DNA from: Paracoccus denitrificans
GTDB taxonomy: Bacteria; Pseudomonadota; Alphaproteobacteria; Rhodobacterales; Rhodobacteraceae
Assembly: GCF_900100045.1 (NCBI RefSeq)
Contig: NZ_FNEA01000005.1
Coordinates: forward strand, 124,001 to 188,000
Direction of reading: 5' to 3'
Length of the DNA: 64,000 nt
Below the pieces are notes generated by a model. That model was not told the DNA's origin and did no database searches. It worked only from the letters and a program-made list of their open reading frames with translations. Within the stretch, counting starts at the first letter, position 1. The number at the start of each line of letters is the position of its first letter. The position numbers were made by a program, and so were the translations under genes. Below, in pieces: positions 39,969 to 48,969 of the stretch.

Positions 39969-41270
39969 TCAACGGCGGAACTCGGGCACGCGCGGCCCCG
40001 AGAAGACTTGCGACGGGTTGCGCCTCAGCGCCGAGACCAGCTCGTTCACATTGCCCACCAGCCCGCGCAGATCGCTGGCCATGCGGGTGAATTGCGGCAG
40101 CCCCTCGCGGGTGAAAGCCTGCACCGGGGCGCGGGCGCTGTCCAGCATGCCGCGCAGACTGGCAAAGGCGGCATCGGCGCTGTCGGCGGCATTGCGAAAG
40201 CGGTCGGTGATCTCGGGCAGGTCGGCGACCACGCGGTCAATGGCCTCGTTCGCCTTGCCCAGCGTCACGCGCAGATCGGCCACCACCGGCTCGACATTGC
40301 TGTTGATGACCCGGTCGGCGCCGTCGAAGGCCCGCTCGGCCGAGGCCAGCGTGCGGCTCCCGACCTCCAGCGCCGCATCCAGGCTGTCGAGGCTCTGGTC
40401 CGCGCGCTCGGTCAGCCGGTTCAGATCGGATTGCAGCGTGGCGGCGGTCTGGTCCAGCCGTTGCGTCAGCGTCTTCAGGTCGCCCGAGACATAGGCGCGC
40501 ACCTCGTCCAGCGTGGCGGTGCCGGAGTCCAGCGCCGTATCGACCTTGGCTGCGCTTTCGTTGAACTTGGCCAGCGCGGTGTCGGCATTGCCCAGCGTCG
40601 TCTCGGCCGCCGCGCTGAGCCCGTCCAGCCGTTCGCCGAAGGCCGAGATGTCGGATGCCGCCGAGGCGATGGAATCGGTGGCCGTGGTCACATCGGCCAA
40701 TGCCTTGTCCAGGTTGGCGCTGGAGCGTTCCACATTGTCCAGAATGTTGCGCACCCGGTCCTGGTTTTCGTCGCCCAGCAGCTTGGTCAGTTGCTCGGCC
40801 ACGGTGTTCAGCCGCGACAGCATCTCGGGGCCCTGTTCCGACAGCGTTTGCAGGGCCGAGCGGTTGGCGGCGATCACCGGGATCGAATCCGGGTCCACGT
40901 CGCGCAGCAGCGGCGAATCGGGCCGGCCCGAGGTGATCGCGACATTGGCGATGCCGGTGACGCCCTGGATCTCGATCGAGGCGCGGGAATCGGTGCGCAC
41001 CGGCGTATCCTCGGCCACCTCGACCCGAACCCGGACCGCGCCGTTCACGCTTGGCGACAGTTGCATGTCCACGACCTTGCCGACGGAAAGCCCGGCGAAA
41101 AGCACCTCCGAGGACACGCCCAAGCCCGACACCTCTGGGAAATAGATGTCATAATAGGCGAATTGCCGGTCCAGTTGCAGCTTGGCGAACCACATCAGGA
41201 ACAACAGCATCCCCAGGAAGCCCGCGATGGTAAAGGCTCCGATCAGGACGTAATTGGCCTTGGTCTCCAT
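39969..41270 (-). CDS. mlaD: MCE/MlaD-family lipid transport protein
   Basis: 433 aa. An N-terminal membrane anchor (ETKANYVLIGAFTIAGFLGM) is followed by one MCE domain (YFPEVSGLGVSSEVLFAGLS, then GKVVDMQLSP, and SIEIQGVTGIANVAITSG). From about residue 140 a long heptad-like helical region rich in Ala, Asp, Thr and Ser extends to the end; it probably forms a hexameric coiled-coil tube. It is much longer than E. coli MlaD (about 180 aa) and nearer to the YebT/PqiB tunnel style or the LetB-like spanning type. Role: phospholipid transport between membranes. Confidence 0.9.
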   Translation of the reverse strand: METKANYVLIGAFTIAGFLGMLLFLMWFAKLQLDRQFAYYDIYFPEVSGLGVSSEVLFAGLSVGKVVDMQLSPSVNGAVRVRVEVAEDTPVRTDSRASIEIQGVTGIANVAITSGRPDSPLLRDVDPDSIPVIAANRSALQTLSEQGPEMLSRLNTVAEQLTKLLGDENQDRVRNILDNVERSSANLDKALADVTTATDSIASAASDISAFGERLDGLSAAAETTLGNADTALAKFNESAAKVDTALDSGTATLDEVRAYVSGDLKTLTQRLDQTAATLQSDLNRLTERADQSLDSLDAALEVGSRTLASAERAFDGADRVINSNVEPVVADLRVTLGKANEAIDRVVADLPEITDRFRNAADSADAAFASLRGMLDSARAPVQAFTREGLPQFTRMASDLRGLVGNVNELVSALRRNPSQVFSGPRVPEFRR

Positions 41271-41274
41271 GGGC

Positions 41275-42051
41275 TTACTCCTTTGCGCGGCCGGTGGTCA
41301 TGGCGGCGCGGGCGCGCGGGCCGTGGAAATATTCATGCACCCAAGGGTGATCGACCCGAAGCATTTCGGCCATGGTGCCGCTGACCAGCACCTTCTTTTC
41401 CGCCAGGACCGCGATGCGGTCGCAACAGGCATGCAGCGTATCGAGGTCATGCGTCACCAGAAAGACCGAGAGGTCCAGCGCATTGCGCAACTCGACGATC
41501 AGCCGGTCGAAGGCATCGGCACCGATGGGATCAAGCCCCGCCGTCGGCTCGTCCAGGAACAGGATCTCGGGGTCCAGCGCCAGCGCGCGCGCCAGCCCCG
41601 CGCGCTTTCTCATGCCGCCGGACAGGTCCGAGGGATATTTGTCGTTCGCGTTCCACGGCAGCCCGGCCATCGAGACCTTGAGTTCCGCCAGCCCTTGCCG
41701 CGCCTCGGGCGTAAGCCCCGGCACGGCGCGCAGCGGCACCTCGACATTCTCGCGCACGGTCAGCGAGGAAAACAGCGCGCCCCCCTGGAACATCACGCCC
41801 CAGCGCCGCTCCAGCGCCTCGCGCGCGGGGCCGGTCAGCGCGCCCACGTCCTGGTCGAAGACCCGGACCGTGCCGGCGGTCGGCCGGTTCAGCCCGACGA
41901 TGGTGCGCAACAGCACCGATTTCCCGGTGCCCGAGCCGCCGACCACGCCCAGGATCTCGCCCCGCCGCAGGTCGAGGTCCAGCCCGTCATGCACCACATG
42001 GCGGCCGAACTGGGTGCGCAAGCCCCGAACCTCGATGATATTCCCGCTCAC
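41275..42051 (-). CDS. mlaF: ABC transporter ATPase, MlaF-like
   Basis: 258 aa. Walker A is GVVGGSGTGKSVLLR, the signature LSGGMRKRAGLARALA, and Walker B EILFLDEPTAGLDP with the D-loop and H-loop (VFLVTHDLDTL) following. The SGGMRKR signature is characteristic of Mla-type ATPases. It powers the MlaE permease; its ATG overlaps the permease stop by 4 bp. Confidence 0.95.
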   Translation of the reverse strand: MSGNIIEVRGLRTQFGRHVVHDGLDLDLRRGEILGVVGGSGTGKSVLLRTIVGLNRPTAGTVRVFDQDVGALTGPAREALERRWGVMFQGGALFSSLTVRENVEVPLRAVPGLTPEARQGLAELKVSMAGLPWNANDKYPSDLSGGMRKRAGLARALALDPEILFLDEPTAGLDPIGADAFDRLIVELRNALDLSVFLVTHDLDTLHACCDRIAVLAEKKVLVSGTMAEMLRVDHPWVHEYFHGPRARAAMTTGRAKE

Positions 42052-43142
42052 AGCCCCACCTCGGAGAAGAAGATCGAGAACAGCGCATCCGCGACGATCA
42101 CGGCAAAGATCGCGTTGACCACGGCGCGCGAGGTCTCGGCGCCCAGCGATTCCGCGTCCTTGCCGACCTTCATCCCGGCATGGCAGCCGATGACGCCGAT
42201 GATCAGCGCAAAGACCGGCGCCTTGGACAGGCCGACGATGACATGGTCGACGCTGGTATCCGCCAGGAGCCGATAGCGGAACATCGAAGGCGAGATGCCA
42301 AGTTCGATCCAGGACATCAGCGCGCCGCCGACCAGCCCGGCGATATTGGCGATCAGGCCCAGGATCGGCAGGGTGATGATCAGCGCCAGCACGCGCGGCA
42401 GGATCAGCACCATGTCGGGGTCCAGCCCCAGCGTGCGCATGGCGTCGATTTCCTCGTTCATCTTCATCGAGCCGATCGAGGCGGTCAGGGCCGAGGCGGT
42501 GCGGCCCGCCACGATGATCGCGGTCAGAAGGATGCCCAGTTCGCGCAGGATCGAAATGGCGATCAGGTCGATGACAAAGACCTCGGCCCCGAACTGGCGC
42601 AGCTGGACCGCGCCCTGAAAGGCCAGCACGATGCCGATCAGGAACGACATCAGCGCCACGATGGGCACGGCGCGCAGCCCGGTTTCCTGGCAGTGATACA
42701 CCAGCGAGGTAAAGCGGAAATCGCCGGGATGCCGGATGCCGCGCGCCAGCGCGGCCAGAAAGCGGCCCAGATATTCCGCGATCTCGCGCAGGAACACCAG
42801 CGCGGCGACCATGCGGCGGCCGGTCTGCTCCAGCATCAGCCGCCAGCCGGCAGGGCCCGCAGATTCGGCCTCGGGCTGCGGCAGCGCCTGCCGCACGGTG
42901 TCGAGCAGTTGCGCCTGCGTCCCGGTCAACCCGTCCAGGCTTGCCCCCTCGCGTTCGCGCCCGGTCAGATACCAGGCGGCGGCGGTGTCGAGGCGGGTCA
43001 GCCCCGACAGCTCCAGCCGGCTTGCGGTCCCCGCTTCGGGCGGCAACTGGCCCAGCGTCCAGACGGTGAACTCGCCCGCCAGCCGCAGCACGCCGTCCGA
43101 GACGGAGGCGCTAAGCTTGGGATCGGTGGGAAGGCTGGCCAT
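42048..43142 (-). CDS. mlaE: MlaE-family permease with N-terminal STAS-like domain
   Basis: 364 aa. Residues 1-100 (SASVSDGVLRLAGEFTVWTL, then SRLELSGLTRLDTAAAWYL) look like a STAS domain equivalent to E. coli MlaB. The permease part has MSFLIGIVLAFQGAVQLRQF, LGILLTAIIVAGRTASALTA and EEIDAMRTLGLDP, the hallmark MlaE segments. So MlaB and MlaE are fused. I used the ATG at 43142, with CAGGA eight bases upstream. Confidence 0.92.
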   Translation of the reverse strand: MASLPTDPKLSASVSDGVLRLAGEFTVWTLGQLPPEAGTASRLELSGLTRLDTAAAWYLTGREREGASLDGLTGTQAQLLDTVRQALPQPEAESAGPAGWRLMLEQTGRRMVAALVFLREIAEYLGRFLAALARGIRHPGDFRFTSLVYHCQETGLRAVPIVALMSFLIGIVLAFQGAVQLRQFGAEVFVIDLIAISILRELGILLTAIIVAGRTASALTASIGSMKMNEEIDAMRTLGLDPDMVLILPRVLALIITLPILGLIANIAGLVGGALMSWIELGISPSMFRYRLLADTSVDHVIVGLSKAPVFALIIGVIGCHAGMKVGKDAESLGAETSRAVVNAIFAVIVADALFSIFFSEVGL

Positions 43143-43585
43143 GACGGTCCTGATCGCAAGGGGTGAATGGGATTCATCCAGCGATTGCCGGAGTTTGTCA
43201 AATCCGGCCGGCACTCCCGGCCGGACGCTGTGGCCGATCCGCCCCTGGCCGGGCACGGGGCCTGCCGCGCGGCAAAAGCCGATACACGCATTTGCCGGGG
43301 CTTTCGATATTGTCCATATTGACTAAAATACGCGCCATGATTTAGTTGGGGCGTTCCGTTATGCCGCACGGCGCGACAATCGCCCGTAGAGGCCGGCTTG
43401 AACATGCTGCGGACCGGCTGGTCCAGCATGCGCGGCCGGGATGAAGAATACCGCTTGCGGCATGGCCCGCGGCCCTTGCGGCCAAGGCACATGCCCGGGA
43501 AGGGCTCCTCGGGATCCGGCTGAACGAGTATTATTTTAACCATGATCCCGAGGATGACCGTCCTCGCTGCCCTCCGGCACAAAGG
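43143..43585. other. Intergenic region with two inverted repeats
   Basis: No convincing gene is present in these 443 bases. A bulged hairpin lies at 43403-43430 (CATGCT..GGACC, GGCT loop, GGTCC-AGCATG). A second, perfect 10-bp inverted repeat CCTCGGGATC (43507-43516) and GATCCCGAGG (43544-43553) brackets an A+T-rich spacer of 27 bases just beyond the metR stop. TTGCCG-17-CATATT near 43292-43320 could be a + strand promoter. A small RNA is possible. Confidence 0.4.
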
Positions 43586-44503
43586 TCAGCCCTGCGCCAG
43601 GGCGCGCATCATCCTGACCGGCTCGGTTCTGGCCAGGCGCAGCACATGCGCCATATAGGGCTGTTGCAGATCCTCGGTCCGCAGCGCGGCGTAAAGCCGG
43701 CGCAACATGCCCTGACGGCCCAGCGGCAGCAGCGCCAGTTCGGGATTGCCGGCCTGGGCGCGCAGCACCCAGTCGGGCATCACCGCCACCCCGCGCCCGG
43801 ATGCGATCAGCATCAGCGCGATGGCCGTCTGTTCGACCTGCCGCAGATGCGCGGGCTCGACCCCGGCCGGATCGAGGAATTGCGAGAAAACGTCCAGCCG
43901 CGCGCGGTCCATCGGATAGGTGATCAGCGTCTCGCCCGCCAGGTCGGCCGGCTCGGCATAGCCCTTGGCGGCCAGCCGATGGCCGGCGGCGACCACCATG
44001 GTCGGGGCATAGTCGAACAGCGGCTGGAAGGTGATGCCGGCCAGTTCCTCGGGGTCGGAGGAGATCACCATGTCCACCTGCCCCCGCTGCAAGGCCGGCA
44101 GCGCCTTCAGCGCCAGGCTGGAGCGGATGTCCAGATCGACCTCGGGCCAGGCGCGGCGGAACTGGTCCAGCACCGGCAGCAGCCAGTCGAAGCAATGATG
44201 GCACTCCATCGCCACATGCAGCCGCCCGGCCCGGCCCAGCTCAACGGCACGGAAATCGGCCTCGGCCGCCTCGATCAGCGGCAAGACCTGCTCGGCCGTG
44301 CGCAACAGCCGCATCCCCGCCGCCGACAACCGCAAGGGCTTGGTCTTGCGCAGGAAAAGCTCGACCCCGGCCTGCTCTTCCAGGGCCTTGATCTGGTGCG
44401 ACAGCGCCGATTGCGTCAGGTTCAGCACCTCGGCCGCGCGGGCCAACCCCCCCTGCTCATGGATGGCGCGCAGGCTGCGCAGGTGGCGAAGTTCAAGGTG
44501 CAT
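43586..44503 (-). CDS. metR: LysR-type regulator, MetR-like
   Basis: 305 aa. The N-terminal helix-turn-helix (LRSLRAIHEQGGLARAAEVL, then NLTQSALSHQIKALEEQAGV) is LysR type. The effector domain has AMECHHCFDWLLPVL, which resembles MetR, the homocysteine-responsive activator of methionine genes. It is divergent from metF across a 90-bp gap with a palindrome, as expected for MetR control. Confidence 0.88.
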   Translation of the reverse strand: MHLELRHLRSLRAIHEQGGLARAAEVLNLTQSALSHQIKALEEQAGVELFLRKTKPLRLSAAGMRLLRTAEQVLPLIEAAEADFRAVELGRAGRLHVAMECHHCFDWLLPVLDQFRRAWPEVDLDIRSSLALKALPALQRGQVDMVISSDPEELAGITFQPLFDYAPTMVVAAGHRLAAKGYAEPADLAGETLITYPMDRARLDVFSQFLDPAGVEPAHLRQVEQTAIALMLIASGRGVAVMPDWVLRAQAGNPELALLPLGRQGMLRRLYAALRTEDLQQPYMAHVLRLARTEPVRMMRALAQG

Positions 44504-44520
44504 CTTGATCGGAACTCATG

Positions 44521-44537
44521 ATAATCTTGAGGATTAT
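44521..44537. promoter_or_regulatory. Candidate MetR operator between metR and metF
   Basis: ATAATC-TTGAG-GATTAT is a perfect 6-bp inverted repeat with a 5-base spacer, contained in an A+T-rich segment of the divergent gap. It has the T-N11-A character of LysR-type binding sites. Confidence 0.6.
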
Positions 44538-44593
44538 GAATTTGTCTCACGTCGCCGCGCATGTCACAAGGCCTGCGACAAAAGGATGGCACC

Positions 44594-45457
44594 ATGACGA
44601 CACCCGCGATCAGCTTCGAATTCTTTCCGCCCCGGAACCTCGACCAGTCGTTCCGGCTGTGGGAGACGGCGCGCGCGCTGGCGCCCCTGGGCCCGGATTT
44701 CGTCTCGGTCACCTATGGCGCGGGCGGCACCACCCGGCAGCTGACGCATGAGGCGGTGACGGCGCTGGCCAGCCATTACGGGCTGAACGTCGCCGCCCAC
44801 CTGACCTGCGTCGATGCCACGCGCGAGGAAACGCTGCAGATCGTCCAGGATTACGCGGCCGCCGGCGTGCATGAGATCGTGGCGCTGCGCGGCGATGCCC
44901 CGCAAGGGCAGGACCGCTTTACCCCGCATCCCGACGGTTTCGCCAATTCGGTCGAGTTGATCGAGGCGATCGCGGCGCGCGGCGACATGACCGTCCGCTG
45001 CGGCGCCTATCCCGAACCGCACCCCGAAAGCCCCGACACCGCCGCCGACGTGGCCTGGCTGAAGCGCAAGGTCGATGCCGGCGCGACTTCGGCGATGACG
45101 CAGTTCTTCTTTGACGCCGAGACCTATTTTCGCTTTCGCGACTCCTGCCTCGCGGCGGGGATCCATGCGCCGATCATCCCCGGCATCCTGCCGATCCAAA
45201 GCTGGGCCGGCACCCGCCGCTTTGCCGAACGCTGCGGCACCTCGGTCCCGCAATGGGCCGAGGACGCCTTTGCCGCCGCCGGCAAGGAAGGCGAGGCGCA
45301 ACTGGCGCTGGATGTCTGCGTCAAGCTGTGCGAGCGGCTGGTCGAGGGCGGCGTGGACAAGCTGCATTTCTATACGCTGAACAAGCCCGAATTGGTGCTG
45401 AAGGTCTGCGCCGCGCTGGGAATCCAGCCCAAGGGCGAATTCTCGCGGGTGGCCTGA
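44594..45457 (+). CDS. metF: 5,10-methylenetetrahydrofolate reductase
   Basis: 287 aa. AISFEFFPPRN, DFVSVTYGAGGTTRQLT, LTCVDATREE, IVALRGDAPQG and AGATSAMTQFFFDAETYF are MetF signatures (FAD TIM barrel). The C-terminal LHFYTLNKPELVLKVCAALG is also typical. It makes 5-methyl-tetrahydrofolate for methionine synthesis. The ATG at 44594 follows AAAGGA; an upstream TTG-type extension is noncoding. Confidence 0.96.
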   Translation: MTTPAISFEFFPPRNLDQSFRLWETARALAPLGPDFVSVTYGAGGTTRQLTHEAVTALASHYGLNVAAHLTCVDATREETLQIVQDYAAAGVHEIVALRGDAPQGQDRFTPHPDGFANSVELIEAIAARGDMTVRCGAYPEPHPESPDTAADVAWLKRKVDAGATSAMTQFFFDAETYFRFRDSCLAAGIHAPIIPGILPIQSWAGTRRFAERCGTSVPQWAEDAFAAAGKEGEAQLALDVCVKLCERLVEGGVDKLHFYTLNKPELVLKVCAALGIQPKGEFSRVA

Positions 45458-45484
45458 ACCGGGACGGCGGGAAGGGCCAAGGCG

Positions 45485-46636
45485 TCAGCCATCCGGCCCC
45501 TCGCCGGGTTGTGCCGCCGTCTCGGGCTGCGTGCGGGTCTGCGCGACCGCTGCGGCCTGCGCGGCCATTGCGGACCCCGCCGCAGCCGGCACCTTCGGCC
45601 TCGCCCGGACCAGCCGGCGATGCGGGCGCGGCGGGGCGGCATCGGCCAGCGCCCCGGCCAGCAGTGCCGGGCCGGTATAGGGCCGCGGCACGGAAGGATG
45701 CAGCACCTCGGACGGGTCCGCCCCGGCAAGGCGCGGCGCGCGCGCCAGGAATGCCTTGCCCCAGTTGCGCCACGACCCGACCGAAGGCGCGGTGGCGTCG
45801 CAGGCGAAATGCCTGCGCCAATCGTCGGGCAGCGGCAGGCCGAACCCTTCGGCCCGCGACATCATCCAGACCAGCGGGATATTGGCCAGCGGCCGGGCAT
45901 ATTCCAGCCCCAGAAGCTGGCCGCCCACGTCCGGGTGGCAACCGCGAAACCACATCTGCTCGATCCGGCCCGGCGTCGAGGCGCTGTCCCAGATCAGCGG
46001 CTGAAAGGCGGCGCGAGTCTCGTCCAGGGCCAGCGCCTGCACGCCATGCTCGACCTCGGCACCCAGATGCGCGTCGTGGAAGCGAAAGCGCGGCTCGGTC
46101 AGCATCCAGAGCAGCGGCAACCTGATCCCCAGCGCCATCACCGTGTCGAAGACGCCGATCATGCGAATCGGCACCACCGGATGGCAAAGCGTGGGGTCCA
46201 GCCTGCCGACCAGCCGGTCGCGGCCCTGTCGGTAAAGCTGCCAGGCCTGCTGCACGTTGCGGCGCGTGGCATGGGCATGGGTCAGCAGCCCGACCCGCCC
46301 GATCATCCCCGCAAGCGAGCGCACCGCAAAGGCGCCACGGGAATAGCCAAAGAAAAACAGCGGATTGCCCGGCCGCCATTCGCGCGCAAGCCAGGCATAG
46401 GCATCGCAGATATGCCGCTCCAACGCCGAGCCCATGGCCAGTTCCGGCAGCGTGCGCCAGGCATCCCATTGCTGGCCGGGGGCGTAATGCACCCGCACAG
46501 GCGCGGGCAGCGCGCCGCATTCGCCCGAGAGCAAGGCATGGATTCGGGCGATGGACGACCTTCGCCCCTCGGTCAGCGAGGCGAAGGTGCCATCCATCAG
46601 GACGATCTGGCATATCGGCGGACGCGTTGATTCCAT
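45485..46636 (-). CDS. DUF2235 alpha/beta-hydrolase-like protein
   Basis: 383 aa. IVLMDGTFASL near the start, the nucleophile elbow FFFGYSRGAFAVRSLAGMIG and WFRGCHPDVGGQL match the DUF2235 domain, a family that includes T6SS phospholipase effectors (Tle1-like) and uncharacterised hydrolases. No T6SS gene is near. Residues 330-383 are a low-complexity Ala/Pro/Arg tail. It lies tail to tail with metF, 27 bp apart. Confidence 0.78.
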   Translation of the reverse strand: MESTRPPICQIVLMDGTFASLTEGRRSSIARIHALLSGECGALPAPVRVHYAPGQQWDAWRTLPELAMGSALERHICDAYAWLAREWRPGNPLFFFGYSRGAFAVRSLAGMIGRVGLLTHAHATRRNVQQAWQLYRQGRDRLVGRLDPTLCHPVVPIRMIGVFDTVMALGIRLPLLWMLTEPRFRFHDAHLGAEVEHGVQALALDETRAAFQPLIWDSASTPGRIEQMWFRGCHPDVGGQLLGLEYARPLANIPLVWMMSRAEGFGLPLPDDWRRHFACDATAPSVGSWRNWGKAFLARAPRLAGADPSEVLHPSVPRPYTGPALLAGALADAAPPRPHRRLVRARPKVPAAAGSAMAAQAAAVAQTRTQPETAAQPGEGPDG

Positions 46637-46677
46637 ACGCCGACGCTAGCACGGAAAAACGAAGCGTCGATTAATGC

Positions 46678-47841
46678 CTATTCAAGCGCGTTCACGGTCA
46701 GGTGTGCCATCAGCCCGAAACCGTTGAATCGGGTGTTGGTGACGGTCGAATAGGCGCCGGCACCGTGGAAGATGACATAGTCGCCCTCCTGGATATTGGC
46801 CGGCAGGGTCAGTTCGCCCGGCAGTCGGTCCACCGAATCGCAGGTCGGGCCGAAGATGATGCGCGGCATCGGCTCGTCCTCGCGCGGGGTGCCCTCGGGC
46901 GTCAGCACTTGCAGCCGGTCGAGGTTGCCGACGATGGGCAGTTCGAACAGCCCGCCATAGACGCCGTCGTTCAGGAACACGTTCTGGCCGTCGCGCACCG
47001 CCTTGACGCGGGTGATCAGCGCGAAGGCATCGGCGCAAAGCCCGCGCCCGGGCTCGCAGACCAGTTGCGGCGCGTCGGTGCCGAAGGCTTCGTCGGTCAC
47101 ACGGCGGATCAACTGGAAGATCGCGGTCAGGTCGGGCTCGACCCCGGTCACGCGATGCGAGGGGAAGCCGCCGCCGACGTTCAGCCGCCGCGCCTTGACG
47201 CCGGCCATGGCGCAGATCTCGGCCGCGGTTGTGATGTAGCTTTCCCAGGCATGCGGATCGGTGCATTGCGTGCCCGGGTGGAAGGTCAGCGAGGGGATAT
47301 AGCCGCGATCCGCCACCGCGCGCAGCAGTTCCGCCGCCAGTTCCGGCGAGGCGCCGAATTTCGAGCCGAAGTCATAGGCCGCGCCCAGCACCGGCAGCTT
47401 GAAGCGCGGCGAGATCTCGCAATTCTCGGCGGGCACGCGGACGAAAAGCTTATCCAGCTCCGAACGGCTGTCCACCGACCAGGACTTGATCCCGGCCTCG
47501 ACGGCATGGGCGATCTCGGCCTGCGAACGCACGGGGTTGTGGTAATGGCGTGCCGCGTCCGGCGCCAGCCGGCCGATCAGGTCGATCTCATAGGGCGAGG
47601 CCACGTCGAAGCCCTTGACCCCGGCGGCCGAGAGGGTGCGGATCACCGCCTCGTCCGGGTTGGACTTGACCGCATAGGTGACCAGGCCCGGAAAGCCTTG
47701 CAGGAAACGCTGCGCGGCGGCGCGCAGGACCGAGGGGGCAAAGACCATCACCGGATTTTCCGGCGTCAGCCTGCGAATGATCTCGGCGGGATTGCTCCAG
47801 ACGGTCTTGGGGCCGCGGCCCTCGGTCAGTCCCATCGGCAT
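46678..47841 (-). CDS. Ornithine/lysine decarboxylase, fold-III PLP type
   Basis: About 387 aa. The PLP lysine is in VTYAVKSNPDEAVI (near residue 59). HPGTQC, LNVGGGFPS, CEPGRGLCADAFALITRV and FGPTCDSVDRLPGE (active-site Cys) match eukaryote-type ornithine decarboxylases used by alphaproteobacteria for putrescine synthesis. Two in-frame ATGs (47841, 47835) are both near AGGAAGG. It is divergent from an Lrp-type regulator that may control it. Confidence 0.9.
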   Translation of the reverse strand: MPMGLTEGRGPKTVWSNPAEIIRRLTPENPVMVFAPSVLRAAAQRFLQGFPGLVTYAVKSNPDEAVIRTLSAAGVKGFDVASPYEIDLIGRLAPDAARHYHNPVRSQAEIAHAVEAGIKSWSVDSRSELDKLFVRVPAENCEISPRFKLPVLGAAYDFGSKFGASPELAAELLRAVADRGYIPSLTFHPGTQCTDPHAWESYITTAAEICAMAGVKARRLNVGGGFPSHRVTGVEPDLTAIFQLIRRVTDEAFGTDAPQLVCEPGRGLCADAFALITRVKAVRDGQNVFLNDGVYGGLFELPIVGNLDRLQVLTPEGTPREDEPMPRIIFGPTCDSVDRLPGELTLPANIQEGDYVIFHGAGAYSTVTNTRFNGFGLMAHLTVNALE

Positions 47842-47974
47842 GTCCTTCCTGTGCGCGTGCGGAGTGGAAACAAGTCTGCGCCCTATGGGTTCCGATTGCT
47901 GCAATGAAAAGGGTGGAAATGGGCCGCGGCTTCGTTAATATGACGAAAAATTCGGCAAATCGACAGGTGGGCGG

Positions 47975-48406
47975 GTGGACGAACTTGATCGCGGGATTCT
48001 GGCCCATCTGGCGCAGGATGCGCGCATGTCCGTAGCGGTTCTGGCGCGGCGGCTCAAGGTGGCGCGCTCGACCGTGCAGGCGCGGCTGGAGCGGCTGGAA
48101 ACCTCGGGCGCCATTGCCGGTTACACGCTGCGGCTGGGCGATTCCGCGCGCGAGCATCGCATCCGCGCCACCTGCCTTCTGACCATCGAGCCGCGGGCAC
48201 AGGCGGCGATCCTGGCCCGGCTGCGCAGCCTGCCCGAGGTCGAGCGCATCCATACCACCAGCGGGCGCGTCGACCTTTTGCTGCAACTGGCGGCCATATC
48301 GACCAGCCAGCTTGACGATGTGCTGGATCAGATCGGCGGATTGACCGGCGTGCGCTCAAGCGAGAGCCTGATTCACCTCTCCACCAAGCTGGATCGCGCC
48401 ACCTGA
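47975..48406 (+). CDS. Lrp/AsnC family transcriptional regulator
   Basis: 143 aa. Start is GTG. The N-terminal helix-turn-helix reads ELDRGILAHLAQDARMSVAV, then LARRLKVARSTVQARLERLE. The RAM-like ligand domain follows (IRATCLLTIEPRAQAAIL, HTTSGRVDLLLQLAA). It is divergent from the decarboxylase gene across 130 bp, so control of polyamine synthesis is a reasonable inference. Its 3' end overlaps rsmD on the other strand by 34 bp. Confidence 0.9.
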   Translation: MDELDRGILAHLAQDARMSVAVLARRLKVARSTVQARLERLETSGAIAGYTLRLGDSAREHRIRATCLLTIEPRAQAAILARLRSLPEVERIHTTSGRVDLLLQLAAISTSQLDDVLDQIGGLTGVRSSESLIHLSTKLDRAT

Positions 48407-48969
48407 TCGTGTCCGGCGCGCAACAATGTGACAACTGTGTCGCCATATCTGCGCTGGTCGATCTGCTCCAGCCCGGCGACCGGGCCGGGCGCGGCCGATT
48501 CCTCCCAGACCACCATGCCGCCCGGGGCGATCCAGCCGCCGGCCAGGGCCGATTCCAGCGCACGCTCGCCCAATCCCTTGCCATAGGGCGGGTCCAGGAA
48601 CACCAGCCCGTAAGGCGCGCCGCGATTCTCGCCCAGCCGTGTCGCGTCGCGGCGCCAGACGTCGGTCACGCCCATGGCGCGGGCCTTTTCGATATTGGTG
48701 CGCAACAGCCCCCGCGCCGCCACGCCGTCATCGACAAAGGCCACGCGGGCAGCCCCGCGCGACAGCGCCTCGAGCCCCAGCGCGCCAGTGCCCGCGAACA
48801 GGTCCAGGACCCGCGCGCCGGGGACCGGATTGCCATGCGTGCCGTTGATGAGCAGGTTGAAGATCGATTCGCGCACCCGGTCGGTGGTCGGGCGGAGATG
48901 CGCCGCCGGATCGCCCGCACCGACCTCGGCCAGTTTCAGCCCGCGCAGGGTGCCGCCGACGATTCTCAT
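48373..48969 (-). CDS. rsmD: 16S rRNA (guanine966-N2)-methyltransferase
   Basis: 198 aa. MRIVGGTLRGLKL, LRPTTDRVRESIFNLL, GARVLDLFAGTGALGLEALS (SAM motif I) and YGLVFLDPPYGKGL (catalytic DPPY) identify RsmD. The ATG overlaps the stop of the upstream reductase gene in ATGA. The C-terminus extends to overlap the Lrp gene tail to tail. Confidence 0.95.
   Translation of the reverse strand: MRIVGGTLRGLKLAEVGAGDPAAHLRPTTDRVRESIFNLLINGTHGNPVPGARVLDLFAGTGALGLEALSRGAARVAFVDDGVAARGLLRTNIEKARAMGVTDVWRRDATRLGENRGAPYGLVFLDPPYGKGLGERALESALAGGWIAPGGMVVWEESAAPGPVAGLEQIDQRRYGDTVVTLLRAGHDQVARSSLVER

Noticed and set aside
41275-42051. This ATPase as the missing partner of the 25446-26267 permease
   Set aside because: Its SGGMRKR signature and its operon with mlaE and mlaD show that it belongs to the Mla-type lipid transporter.
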